9,881 bases of DNA from Actinosomnolentus pattersoniae (SeqCode) (GTDB lineage Bacteria > Actinomycetota > UBA4738). Below are positions 1 to 5,626 of the stretch, piece after piece. The notes below the pieces were generated by a model. The model was not told where the DNA came from, made no database searches, and was given only the letters and a program-made list of their open reading frames with translations. Position 1 is the stretch's first letter. Each line of letters begins with the position of its first letter. The translations under genes and the position numbers were made by a program. The DNA lies in the NCBI GenBank assembly GCA_013817655.1, contig JACDCJ010000058.1, positions 1 to 9,881 of the forward strand. The letters run 5' to 3'.

Positions 1-665
1 ACCTCACGGTGCCCGCTGGACAGACCGTCGCGTTGCTGGGGCGGACCGGAGCCGGGAAGACCACCATCGCTCGCCTCCTCGCCCGCTTCTACGATCCCGA
101 CGAGGGGCGCGTGACGGTCGACGGGAGGTCCCTACCGGAGCTCACCGAGCAGCAGCTCCGTCGCGTGGTGGCGATGGTGACCCAGGAGAACTTCCTGTTC
201 TCCGGAACGGTCGCCGAGAACATCGTCTTCGGCCGGCCGGACGCGACCAGGGCCGACATCGAGGCCGCCGCCGGCGCCATCGGCGCCGGCGTCTTCATCC
301 GGGCCCTGCCGGACGGCTACGACACGGATGTCGGGAAGCGCGGCAGCCGGCTCTCCGCGGGGCAGCGCCAGCTTGTTGCGTTCGCCCGGGCATTCTTGGC
401 CGATCCCGCGGTCCTCATCCTCGACGAGGCGACCTCCTCCCTGGACGTGCCGAGCGAGCGCGCCGTGCAGCGGGCCCTTCGGACGGTCCTCGCGGACCGC
501 ACGGCCGTCATCATCGCCCACCGGCTCTCCACCGTTGAGATCGCCGACCGCGTGCTCGTTCTGGACGACGGACGGGTGATCGAGGACGGCACGCCGAGCG
601 ACTTGCTGGGCTCGGGCGGCGAGTACGCGGACCTGCATCGCGCCTGGCGCGACAGCCTGGTCTAG
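1..665 (+). CDS. ABC transporter ATP-binding domain, C-terminal part (5' end outside window)
   Basis: This is the nucleotide-binding domain of an ABC transporter, which hydrolyses ATP at the inner face of the membrane. The reading frame is open to the window edge, so the GTG at 9 is an internal Val and the gene starts upstream. All core motifs are visible: Walker A GRTGAGKTT (39-65), Q-loop Gln at 183, signature LSAGQR (351-368, Ala replacing the usual first Gly of LSGGQ), Walker B VLILDE (411-428), D-loop SSLD, and H-loop His at 519 in IAHRLST. The short TQENFLFSGTV stretch after the Q-loop and the C-terminal ...VLDDGRVIEDG are typical of fused membrane-ATPase exporters (MsbA/multidrug type), so a membrane domain is expected just upstream; that is inference. 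The substrate cannot be told. The stop TAG (663-665) overlaps the stop of the convergent gene. Confidence 0.95.
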   Translation, partial: LTVPAGQTVALLGRTGAGKTTIARLLARFYDPDEGRVTVDGRSLPELTEQQLRRVVAMVTQENFLFSGTVAENIVFGRPDATRADIEAAAGAIGAGVFIRALPDGYDTDVGKRGSRLSAGQRQLVAFARAFLADPAVLILDEATSSLDVPSERAVQRALRTVLADRTAVIIAHRLSTVEIADRVLVLDDGRVIEDGTPSDLLGSGGEYADLHRAWRDSLV

Positions 666-1342
666 GGCGCCCGGTCCTCGATCTCCCAGGCGTGATCGAG
701 TGCGTGCCAGGCCGAGCGCCGGACCACGTACCGGGGCGCCCAGAGTTTCCCCGAACGAGGCGTACGCGGCGGCGGCTTGCCCCTAGCCCTCGCCGAGAGA
801 GCCTTGAGGAGAGCCCGGCGCACGCCCGCCATCTCGGTCGCCCCATCGGCACCCGGAGGGGCGCGGTACACGCCGCCCGCTGGGGACAGGTACGCGCGTT
901 CCGCTCCGAGCACGTGATCGACTATCGCGTGGAGCTCGCGCCCTCCCCCTCGGGGACCCTTGCGAAGCGTGGCCCCGATCGAGGCCTTGGCGGTCCGGTC
1001 GAACGCGGACCAACTCGCCCGGAGGATCGACGCCTGGCGTTTCGCCTCTCCCTCGTCGAGCGGGCTTTCGTCGGCGGAGGGAGTTTTGTCCGGCGCGCCG
1101 AAATCGGTTGTGGCGTTCCCCTGGAGCCGCTCGACCACCTCTAGGGCGGAGACGTCGGTAGGGGGTTGGAACGCCCGGCCGGCCCTCCCGAGCGCCGCCT
1201 TGTAGCGGTTCCCGTAGTCGAGGAGCGCCTGGAGCGCCAGATCCTCGTCTCGACCGCTCCGGCACCAGCCGGCCCAGAGCATCGCGCCCGCGAAGACCCG
1301 CCGCTGCCCGATCTCGAGGTAGATGGGGATGAGGGATGCCAT
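662..1342 (-). CDS. DinB-like / mycothiol-transferase-fold protein
   Basis: A 226-residue soluble protein that I recognise as a DinB-superfamily (four-helix, metal-binding fold) conserved hypothetical. The telling stretches are PIYLEIGQRRVFAGA near the N-terminus, GNATTDFGAPD (about 75-85), KGPRGGGRELHAIVDHV (128-144), and the C-terminal RRSAWHALDHAWEIEDR (208-224), which carries His213 and His217. Relatives are thiol-dependent transferases or damage-inducible proteins, but the substrate here is unknown. The ATG at 1342 begins a typical N-terminus and lies 7 nt after TAGAAC (minus strand), with no Shine-Dalgarno, so the gene may be leaderless. It converges on the ABC gene; its stop TAG (complement of 662-664) shares CTAG with that gene's stop. 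It is unlikely to be functionally tied to either neighbour. Confidence 0.8.
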   Translation of the reverse strand: MASLIPIYLEIGQRRVFAGAMLWAGWCRSGRDEDLALQALLDYGNRYKAALGRAGRAFQPPTDVSALEVVERLQGNATTDFGAPDKTPSADESPLDEGEAKRQASILRASWSAFDRTAKASIGATLRKGPRGGGRELHAIVDHVLGAERAYLSPAGGVYRAPPGADGATEMAGVRRALLKALSARARGKPPPRTPRSGKLWAPRYVVRRSAWHALDHAWEIEDRAP

Positions 1343-1349
1343 AGATGAC

Positions 1350-1355
1350 GTTCTA
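1350..1355 (-). promoter_or_regulatory. Possible -10 box of DinB-like gene (leaderless start)
   Basis: On the minus strand TAGAAC lies 7 nt upstream of the ATG at 1342. It matches TATAAT at four of six positions but lacks the important final T, so it is only suggestive. No Shine-Dalgarno precedes the ATG, and no convincing -35 is visible. Confidence 0.3.
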
Positions 1356-1389
1356 CCTTGTCGCGGCCGCCCCCGTCTGCCCGCCTGAA

Positions 1390-1425
1390 AGGCCGTTCAG
1401 CCGGAGGTCGGCCTATAATTGGAGC
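1390..1425 (+). promoter_or_regulatory. RES/Xre promoter: perfect -10 TATAAT plus inverted repeat
   Basis: A perfect TATAAT lies at 1414-1419, and six bases later comes the GTG at 1426, placing the expected transcription start on the start codon (leaderless mRNA). No good -35 is visible at 16-18 bp spacing. An inverted repeat AGGCCG (1390-1395) ... CGGCCT (1409-1414), with a 13-bp spacer, ends on the first T of the -10 box. That is where an autoregulating Xre antitoxin would be expected to bind to block RNA polymerase. The sequence is seen; the operator role is inferred. Confidence 0.6.
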
Positions 1426-2049
1426 GTGTCACAAGTCCGGATTCGATCCATACACGAGCCGTTCAGAGACCGCGAGTCGGCGGTGGAGGCGGCCTTCCTC
1501 CTCGTGGAGGCCGAGGCCATGGGCCTGCTTCGGGAGGAGGACGCGCCGATCGAGCGGTTGGACGAGGACGCCGTGCGGCGTGTGGCGGCCCGCGTGAGGG
1601 ACGCCGGCATTGGGGAGGCCGCCGCCCTTCCGCTTCTGATCCCCGGTTTGGCCGCCGACCTGGCCGGTGTGCTCCGCGGGCTCCGGGAGGCGCTGGAGGA
1701 ATCCCCGGTCCCCAGGTCCGAGTGGCCAGCCGTGCAGGAGGTGTTGGGATCCGAGCTCTTGGCGCGACTGCTCGGCGTCTCCGAGACCAGCGTGAAGCGG
1801 TACGCGGTGGGAAGCCGCGCCACCCCCGACGAGGTCGCCGAGCGGCTGCATTTCCTCGCCCGCCTGACCGGCTATCTGGCGGGCGCCTACAACGACGTGG
1901 GCATCCGCCGGTGGTTCCACCGGAAGCGGTCGGCCCTCGGCCGCCGCTCCCCCGCCGACTTCCTGCGGGCCGGATGGGTCCCGGACGCCGCCGGGCCCCG
2001 CCGGGTGCTCGCGCTGGCCAGGGACCTCGTCTACGCCTCCGCCACGTGA
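1426..2049 (+). CDS. Xre/MbcA/ParS-type antitoxin of an RES/Xre toxin-antitoxin pair
   Basis: A 207-residue antitoxin expected to bind and neutralise the RES toxin encoded next and to repress the operon. The DNA-binding helix-turn-helix is around residues 109-128 (ELLARLLGVSETSVKRY). The C-terminal GIRRWFHRKRSALGRRSPADFL-like segment (159-180) is the toxin-binding (DUF2384-type) region. The first 100 residues are helical and less typical. I chose GTG 1426 over the in-frame ATG at 1345 because it follows a perfect TATAAT by six bases, and the extra 27 codons would run through the promoter and inverted repeat. The stop overlaps the toxin start (GTGA, 2046-2049), so the two are translationally coupled. 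Family assignment is firm; the start is likely but unproven. Confidence 0.85.
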   Translation: MSQVRIRSIHEPFRDRESAVEAAFLLVEAEAMGLLREEDAPIERLDEDAVRRVAARVRDAGIGEAAALPLLIPGLAADLAGVLRGLREALEESPVPRSEWPAVQEVLGSELLARLLGVSETSVKRYAVGSRATPDEVAERLHFLARLTGYLAGAYNDVGIRRWFHRKRSALGRRSPADFLRAGWVPDAAGPRRVLALARDLVYASAT

Positions 2050-2570
2050 TCGGGTTCCGGCACGTGGACGACCGGTTCCCGTTCCTGTGGGAGACCGATC
2101 GACAGCCCCCGGGCCGATGGCACGACGAGGGGGAAGGACCGGTGCACTACCTCGCCGACACGCCGGACGGCGCCTGGGCGGAATTCCTGCGGCACGAGGA
2201 GATCCGCGACCCCGATGACGTGGTGACGATCCGCCGGGGGCTCTGGGCGATCGAGGTGGACGACGCTCAGGCCGCACGACCGCGGCTCCCGGTCGATGTC
2301 CTGACCGGCGGGCTCTCGACGTATCCTGCCTGCCGGGCGGAGGCCAGGCGTCTGCGCGCCAGGGGGGCGAACAGGCTGATCGCGCCGTCGGCTGCGCTGT
2401 TGCCCGGGGCCGCCCGGGGCTGGCGCGTGGACCGCGGGATGCGGCCGGCTCGAGCTCGCGAGGGGCGCGTGCTGGTCCTGATCGGCCCGCGCCTCGATGT
2501 CGTGGGATGGGCTGCCACTACGGCCGGCCGCCCTTTGACGCAACTCCTGTCCCAGGTGCGGCACTTCTGA
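2046..2570 (+). CDS. RES-domain toxin (NAD-depleting type)
   Basis: A 174-residue RES-family toxin. Characterised relatives such as MbcT break down NAD+ (phosphorolysis or hydrolysis) and are held inactive by an Xre/MbcA antitoxin. It begins with GTG 2046 (IGFRHVDDRFPFLWE), overlapping the antitoxin stop by four bases, with no Shine-Dalgarno, which suits coupled translation. Family hallmarks are Arg5, the PPGRWH block (Arg24), VHYLADTPDGAWAEFLRHEE with Tyr35 and Glu46, and IAPSAA with Ser115. These match the conserved Arg-Tyr-Glu-Ser set from which the active site is built. The length is normal and no key residue is missing, so it is probably functional. It ends 15 bp from the stop of the convergent acetyltransferase gene. 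Confidence 0.9.
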   Translation: MIGFRHVDDRFPFLWETDRQPPGRWHDEGEGPVHYLADTPDGAWAEFLRHEEIRDPDDVVTIRRGLWAIEVDDAQAARPRLPVDVLTGGLSTYPACRAEARRLRARGANRLIAPSAALLPGAARGWRVDRGMRPARAREGRVLVLIGPRLDVVGWAATTAGRPLTQLLSQVRHF

Positions 2571-2585
2571 GGACAGCCGGACCGG

Positions 2586-3116
2586 TCAATCGGGGATCTC
2601 TCGTTGCCTGCGCTCCGTGCGAAACGGACGGAACCCGCGGCGCTCGTAGTTTCGTCTCGCATGCGGATGATCGCGGGAGGACGTGTGTAGCCACACCCGC
2701 TTCGTCCGGATCCCATGCTGGGTCTTCGCCTTCCATGCCAGGAGGGTCCCTCGAGTCAGGAGGTGACCGCCGTAGCCCTTGGCCACGAACTCCGGGACGA
2801 GGCCGAAGACAGCGATCTCGACATCACCGTCCGGGGCAACGTCGAGCTCCACCATTCCGGCCACCTCGCCCCCTGCTCGCGCCACCCAGGCGGCGAACCC
2901 CGGACGAGACATCAGCTCTCTCCACCTCTCCTCGGGCCAGTCTCGCCGGTCGATCCATCCAAGAGGCCCCGCGATCCGCGCGTATGTCGAACGGAGCGCT
3001 TCGGTCGAGGTTTCATCCAGTCGCTCGATTTCCACGGGAGTGGGCGCTGGCGAGCCGGGCACGAGCTGGTCCGGAGATGTCATCTCGAGGTAGGTGACCG
3101 TCTCTTCGATCAGCAC
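2586..3116 (-). CDS. GNAT-family N-acetyltransferase
   Basis: A 176-residue cytoplasmic acetyltransferase that would move an acetyl group from acetyl-CoA to an unknown amine. The core fold is clear in the second half: VAGMVELDVAPDGDVEIAV (strands, about 85-103), FGLVPEFVAKGYGGHLL (104-120) with the CoA pyrophosphate-binding loop around AKGYGG, and HARRNYERRGFRPF (152-165), the usual closing helix and strand. The first 40 residues contain TYLEMTSPDQL, which I recall as the usual N-terminus of this subfamily. I therefore chose GTG at 3116 over the upstream ATG at 3203 (which would cross into the neighbour's promoter region) and the internal ATG at 3083. TAGCAT lies 8 nt upstream on the minus strand, and no Shine-Dalgarno is visible. 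It is divergent from the DUF1761 gene. Confidence 0.85.
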   Translation of the reverse strand: MLIEETVTYLEMTSPDQLVPGSPAPTPVEIERLDETSTEALRSTYARIAGPLGWIDRRDWPEERWRELMSRPGFAAWVARAGGEVAGMVELDVAPDGDVEIAVFGLVPEFVAKGYGGHLLTRGTLLAWKAKTQHGIRTKRVWLHTSSRDHPHARRNYERRGFRPFRTERRQREIPD

Positions 3117-3124
3117 CGCAGGCC

Positions 3125-3130
3125 ATGCTA
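3125..3130 (-). promoter_or_regulatory. Weak possible -10 box of acetyltransferase gene
   Basis: TAGCAT on the minus strand lies 8 nt before the GTG at 3116, matching TATAAT at four of six positions. The chosen start has no Shine-Dalgarno, so a leaderless transcript is possible, but the evidence is thin. Confidence 0.25.
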
Positions 3131-3180
3131 GTCGCAATGGCGACCCGAGGTTACTCGGCGGACCGGCGCACCATGTACGG

Positions 3181-3211
3181 GCTTGAGTGCCACAGCGAGT
3201 CAAGCTATCGT
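3181..3211 (+). promoter_or_regulatory. Candidate promoter with overlapping inverted repeat, upstream of DUF1761 gene
   Basis: TTGAGT (3183-3188) and TATCGT (3206-3211) are separated by 17 bp, each matching the -35/-10 consensus at four of six positions. The expected start is near 3218, giving a short leader with a good ribosome site. An inverted repeat GCTTGA (3181-3186) ... TCAAGC (3200-3205), with a 13-bp spacer, overlaps the -35 and fills the spacer, suggesting a repressor operator. The operator role is inferred from position only. Confidence 0.4.
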
Positions 3212-3241
3212 TGCGTCGCTGGTCGGGGAAGGGGGGAAAGC

Positions 3242-3670
3242 ATGAGCTTTGACGTCCTCGGCGATCTCAACTGGCTCGCCGTCATCCTCGGAGGGGTGGC
3301 CTACTTCGCGCTGGGAGCCCTCTGGTTCGCGCAGGTGACCTTCGGCAAGGCCTGGCAGCGCTCGATGGGTTGGGACACGACCGAGGACCAGCCCGGCCCG
3401 GGTCCGGCCCTGTACATCGGTCCGCTGATCACCTGCCTCCTCGCCTCGCTCGCCGTCGGCATGATTGCGAAGTCCACGGGCTCCGACACGTTCGCCGACG
3501 GCATCGTTCTGGGCCTGGTCGTCGGGTTGGGCATTTCCGCCGCGGTCCTGTTCGTAACGGGGATCTTCGATCCCAAGAAGGAGCAGCCCCTGACGTGGTT
3601 CGCAGTCGCGGCCGGATATCACCTGGTCGGGCTGGTGATCGCCTCGGTCATCGTCTCTATCTGGGACTGA
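3242..3670 (+). CDS. DUF1761-type four-helix membrane protein
   Basis: A 142-residue integral membrane protein of unknown function. It matches the DUF1761 pattern: LNWLAVILGGVAYFALGALWF followed by FGKAWQRSMG, then three more hydrophobic helices (about 56-77, 86-108 and 117-140), the last containing an invariant-looking Tyr-His (AGYHLVG). The start at ATG 3242 is supported by a purine-rich GGGGGGAAAG just upstream and by the family N-terminus; the reading frame stays open further upstream but crosses the candidate promoter. Its end overlaps the end of the convergent RelE-type toxin gene by 14 bp (3657-3670), so no terminator separates them. No function can be given beyond membrane location. 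Confidence 0.8.
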   Translation: MSFDVLGDLNWLAVILGGVAYFALGALWFAQVTFGKAWQRSMGWDTTEDQPGPGPALYIGPLITCLLASLAVGMIAKSTGSDTFADGIVLGLVVGLGISAAVLFVTGIFDPKKEQPLTWFAVAAGYHLVGLVIASVIVSIWD

Positions 3671-3932
3671 GGGCGCCTGGGCGATAGACGTCGGCCCGAT
3701 GATCGATCCGCAGCACGTGGATCTCCTTGGCGCGCTCGTTGATCGCGTAGATGACGCGATACGACCCTCGCCGAGCGACCCGGAGGCCCTCGAGGTCCCC
3801 CCGTAACCTGTGCCCCACGCGGGTTGGTTCCTCGAGGAGCGGGCCCAGCATGAATTCGACGATGGCGGCAGCAACCTTCTCCGGCAATCGAGCTAGGCTC
3901 CGCTCCGCTGTGGGGGCAACGATGATCCCCAC
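3657..3932 (-). CDS. RelE/ParE-family toxin
   Basis: A 91-residue toxin of the RelE/ParE superfamily, members of which cleave mRNA on the ribosome or poison gyrase. Visible features are the N-terminal two-helix part (TAERSLARLPEKVAAAIVEF), the central HRLRGDLEGLRVARRGSYRVIY (41-62), and the C-terminal IHVLRIDHRADVYR (71-84), the standard RelE ending with basic and aromatic catalytic-type residues. I place the start at GTG 3932, which gives the normal family length; upstream residues in this frame belong to the antitoxin region. It lies 10 bp after the antitoxin stop, in the same operon, without a clear Shine-Dalgarno. Whether it acts as an RNase or on gyrase cannot be told. The C-terminus overlaps the DUF1761 gene. 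Confidence 0.88.
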   Translation of the reverse strand: MGIIVAPTAERSLARLPEKVAAAIVEFMLGPLLEEPTRVGHRLRGDLEGLRVARRGSYRVIYAINERAKEIHVLRIDHRADVYRPGALSPR

Positions 3933-3942
3933 AGGGATCGGG

Positions 3943-4218
3943 TCACGCCTTCTTCGGGTAGCGAGCCCCCAGCTTGTCGGCTCGGATTCCCTTGCCACTG
4001 GCGATGTCTTGGCGAGCCCGTTCGATCTCTGCCAGCGCTGCCGGATCGGCCAGCAGGTCCAGCGTGTCCTCCAGCGCCTCCAGGTCATCCGGGCTGATCA
4101 GCACGGCCGCGGGCCGGCCGTTTCGGGTGAGGGTGACCCGTTCGTGGTGGCCTTCGACCCTGTCCACGATCTCGGACAGGTGGGCCTTGATTTCCGCAAG
4201 CGGCAGCGTCTCGCTCAT
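3943..4218 (-). CDS. Phd/YefM-family antitoxin
   Basis: A 91-residue antitoxin for the RelE/ParE toxin encoded 10 bp downstream. The N-terminal Phd/YefM fold is clear: LPLAEIKAHLSEIVDRVEG then RVTLTRNGRPAAVLISPDDL (27-46), which dimerises and binds DNA. The rest (EALEDTLDLLADPAALAEI onward) is the variable, toxin-wrapping tail, ending in the basic YPKKA. The ATG at 4218 lies 7 nt after TAGAAT with no Shine-Dalgarno, so translation is probably leaderless. Members of this family repress their own promoter. A 10-bp palindrome TGGCCGGCCA (4246-4255) sits near the -35 position and is a possible binding site. Confidence 0.9.
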   Translation of the reverse strand: MSETLPLAEIKAHLSEIVDRVEGHHERVTLTRNGRPAAVLISPDDLEALEDTLDLLADPAALAEIERARQDIASGKGIRADKLGARYPKKA

Positions 4219-4225
4219 GACCAGG

Positions 4226-4255
4226 ATTCTAGTCACCAAAGGGACTGGCCGGCCA
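4226..4255 (-). promoter_or_regulatory. Antitoxin/toxin promoter: TAGAAT -10 and upstream palindrome
   Basis: On the minus strand TAGAAT (complement of 4226-4231) matches the -10 consensus at five of six positions and ends 7 nt before the antitoxin ATG, implying a leaderless mRNA. The palindrome TGGCCGGCCA (4246-4255) falls near where the -35 would be, and no TTGACA-like box is seen. Autoregulation through the palindrome is inferred from family habit. Confidence 0.45.
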
Positions 4256-4343
4256 CCTCCATCGCGCCGAAGTCCGCCCTTGAAGATGGTGTCCACCGAA
4301 TTCCTGCATGAGGGCTGGTCCTTCTGGACTTCGCCGCCGCGCC

Positions 4344-4395
4344 TTGACCGCCAGCGGGAAGAGGCTTCATCTTTGTCGAGATCAGGAGGTGAGCC
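4344..4395 (+). promoter_or_regulatory. Strong ribosome site and weak promoter candidate before zinc-ribbon gene
   Basis: AGGAGGTGAG (4384-4393) just before the ATG at 4396 is a near-perfect Shine-Dalgarno and fixes the start. TTGACC (4344-4349) is a good -35, but the matching -10 (TCATCT at 4367 after 17 bp) is poor, so the promoter is tentative. Nothing else is seen in the 177-bp gap 4219-4395 apart from the divergent antitoxin promoter. Confidence 0.4.
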
Positions 4396-5532
4396 ATGGC
4401 AGACGTAGTGTGTCCGCAGTGCGAGTCTGCTCAACGGATCCCGGACGGCTCCGCTGGCTACCGCTGCCGCTCTTGTCAGACGTTCGTCCGGTTCGTCCCC
4501 TGCCGTCGGTGCGCTAATCTCATTTCCCTCTACGGGCCCGGGGAAGGATTCTTCCGCTGCCCGAACTGCCGGAAGAAGAATCAGGTTCCTCCGATGGCAC
4601 TTACCAGGCAAGTGAATGCAGCCGCAAAGGAGGCGCAACGGGCCCAGTTGGCGTTTGAGCGGAGTCAAGCACTGGAGGAGAAGGAGAGGAAGCGCCTGTA
4701 CACAGAGTCGAGAATCGCCGAAGCCGCGTTGAAGAACGAACAACTCCAACACTACGTGACTCAGCTTGAGACCGTTCTCGAGGGAACGCTTGATAGAGAC
4801 GACTACCTTGAGTTTGAAGACTTGAAGGCGCCATTGTTGGGCAAGCCCTTTCAAGCTCAGGACCTCCCGGCTCCAGAGCTCCCCCCGGCGCTGATTCTGC
4901 CGGAAGAGCCATCCCGAATCGTTCGGCTACGGCGCGGTTGGAGGGAGCGCCATGCGGAGGAGGTGTTGGCAGCCCGCACTCAACATGCTGCCGCAGCTGA
5001 GGCATGGGAGCGCCGAGAGCAGGAGCGAATCGCTCTTCTGGCAAGTGCGGAAAAGGAGCACGAGCGCGCTCAGCAGGACCTCAATCGGGAGATCGCGCGG
5101 CAGCACAGAGAAGTCGACGAGATCCATGCGGGATTCGAAGCAGACGATCCATCGGCCGTCGTTTGGTATTTCAGCGAAGTCCTTCGAGCCAGCTCGTACC
5201 CAGAGGGGTTTCCACAGCAGTTCAAGATGGCCTTCGTTCCGGAATCCAAGCAGCTGGTCATTGAGTACGCGCTGCCGCCATACGAGCTTATCCCCGAGGT
5301 GGCGTCACGGAGGTACGTCAAGGCCAAAGATGAGATTTTTTCCACTTCCCGTCCGATGACTCAGCGGAAGGCCCTCTACGCCTCTCTCGTGTCTCAGGTC
5401 AGCCTGCGGACGATTCACGAGCTCTTCGAAGCAGCTCGCTTGGGGAAGCTTGAGACTGTGGTTTTCAACGGGTACGTCGAGACTGTCGACAAGGCGACAG
5501 GGCGACGTATGTCGTCGCCGGTTGAAGACTGA
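4396..5532 (+). CDS. Double zinc-ribbon, coiled-coil protein; N-terminal part of a probable Mrr-type restriction nuclease, 3' end replaced by IS
   Basis: 378 codons, of which about 371 (to 5508) are native; the last seven (MSSPVED) are read from the end of the insertion sequence. Residues 1-60 hold two zinc ribbons, C6-C9-C24-C27 and C36-C39-C55-C58. Residues about 70-120 and 185-245 are charged, alanine-rich coiled coil. TLDRDDYLEFEDLKAPLL (about 134-151) and the block from DDPSAVVWYFSEVL (about 252) through YPEGFPQQF, VPESKQLVIEYALP, TQRKALYASL, TIHELFE and VVFNGYVETVDKATGR match, from memory, the region that precedes the Mrr_cat endonuclease domain in 'restriction system' proteins. The expected PD-(D/E)xK domain is absent here and is not found beyond the insertion sequence. 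It is therefore probably inactive as a nuclease, though an expressed truncated protein is possible. Codon use is less GC-extreme than in its neighbours, which hints at transfer. Confidence 0.75.
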   Translation: MADVVCPQCESAQRIPDGSAGYRCRSCQTFVRFVPCRRCANLISLYGPGEGFFRCPNCRKKNQVPPMALTRQVNAAAKEAQRAQLAFERSQALEEKERKRLYTESRIAEAALKNEQLQHYVTQLETVLEGTLDRDDYLEFEDLKAPLLGKPFQAQDLPAPELPPALILPEEPSRIVRLRRGWRERHAEEVLAARTQHAAAAEAWERREQERIALLASAEKEHERAQQDLNREIARQHREVDEIHAGFEADDPSAVVWYFSEVLRASSYPEGFPQQFKMAFVPESKQLVIEYALPPYELIPEVASRRYVKAKDEIFSTSRPMTQRKALYASLVSQVSLRTIHELFEAARLGKLETVVFNGYVETVDKATGRRMSSPVED

Positions 5533-5561
5533 GCACATCTGGCCGGTCGAAAACTGAGCAG
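5510..5561 (+). repeat. IS left end: two tandem 25-bp-spaced transposase-binding repeats
   Basis: GCCGGTTGAAGACTGAGCA (5517-5535) and GCCGGTCGAAAACTGAGCA (5542-5560) are two near-identical copies, 25 bp apart. The same pair with the same spacing occurs inverted at the right end. IS21-family ends typically carry multiple repeats that bind the transposase. Confidence 0.8.
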
Positions 5562-5589
5562 TTCCACCACTACTGGTCGTTTTCGACCG
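5544..5589 (+). repeat. Inverted repeat CGGTCGAAAAC upstream of istA
   Basis: CGGTCGAAAAC (5544-5554) recurs as its exact reverse complement GTTTTCGACCG (5579-5589), 24 bp away. Inside the second arm a smaller hairpin GGTCG-TTTT-CGACC (5575-5588) can form. This could be an extra inverted transposase site or an RNA structure limiting read-through into istA; the role is unknown. Confidence 0.55.
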
Positions 5590-5626
5590 ACTCTTCGGGC
5601 CAACCACGACCCGAGGGGAGGAAGGG

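Noticed and set aside
1345..1425. Upstream ATG (1345) as the antitoxin start
   Set aside because: The extra 27 residues cross a perfect TATAAT and an inverted repeat; GTG 1426 fits a leaderless start better, though 1345 cannot be excluded.
1429..2277. Long minus-strand frame opposite the antitoxin and toxin genes
   Set aside because: Low-complexity Arg/Gly/Pro-rich translation; the plus-strand RES/Xre genes explain the region fully.
3125..3241. N-terminal extension of the DUF1761 protein
   Set aside because: It would run through the candidate promoter; ATG 3242 has a clear ribosome site and starts at the conserved LNWLAV region.
4219..4854. Upstream extension of the antitoxin frame on the minus strand
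   Set aside because: It covers the zinc-ribbon gene in antisense; the Phd/YefM fold starts at 4218 with normal family length.
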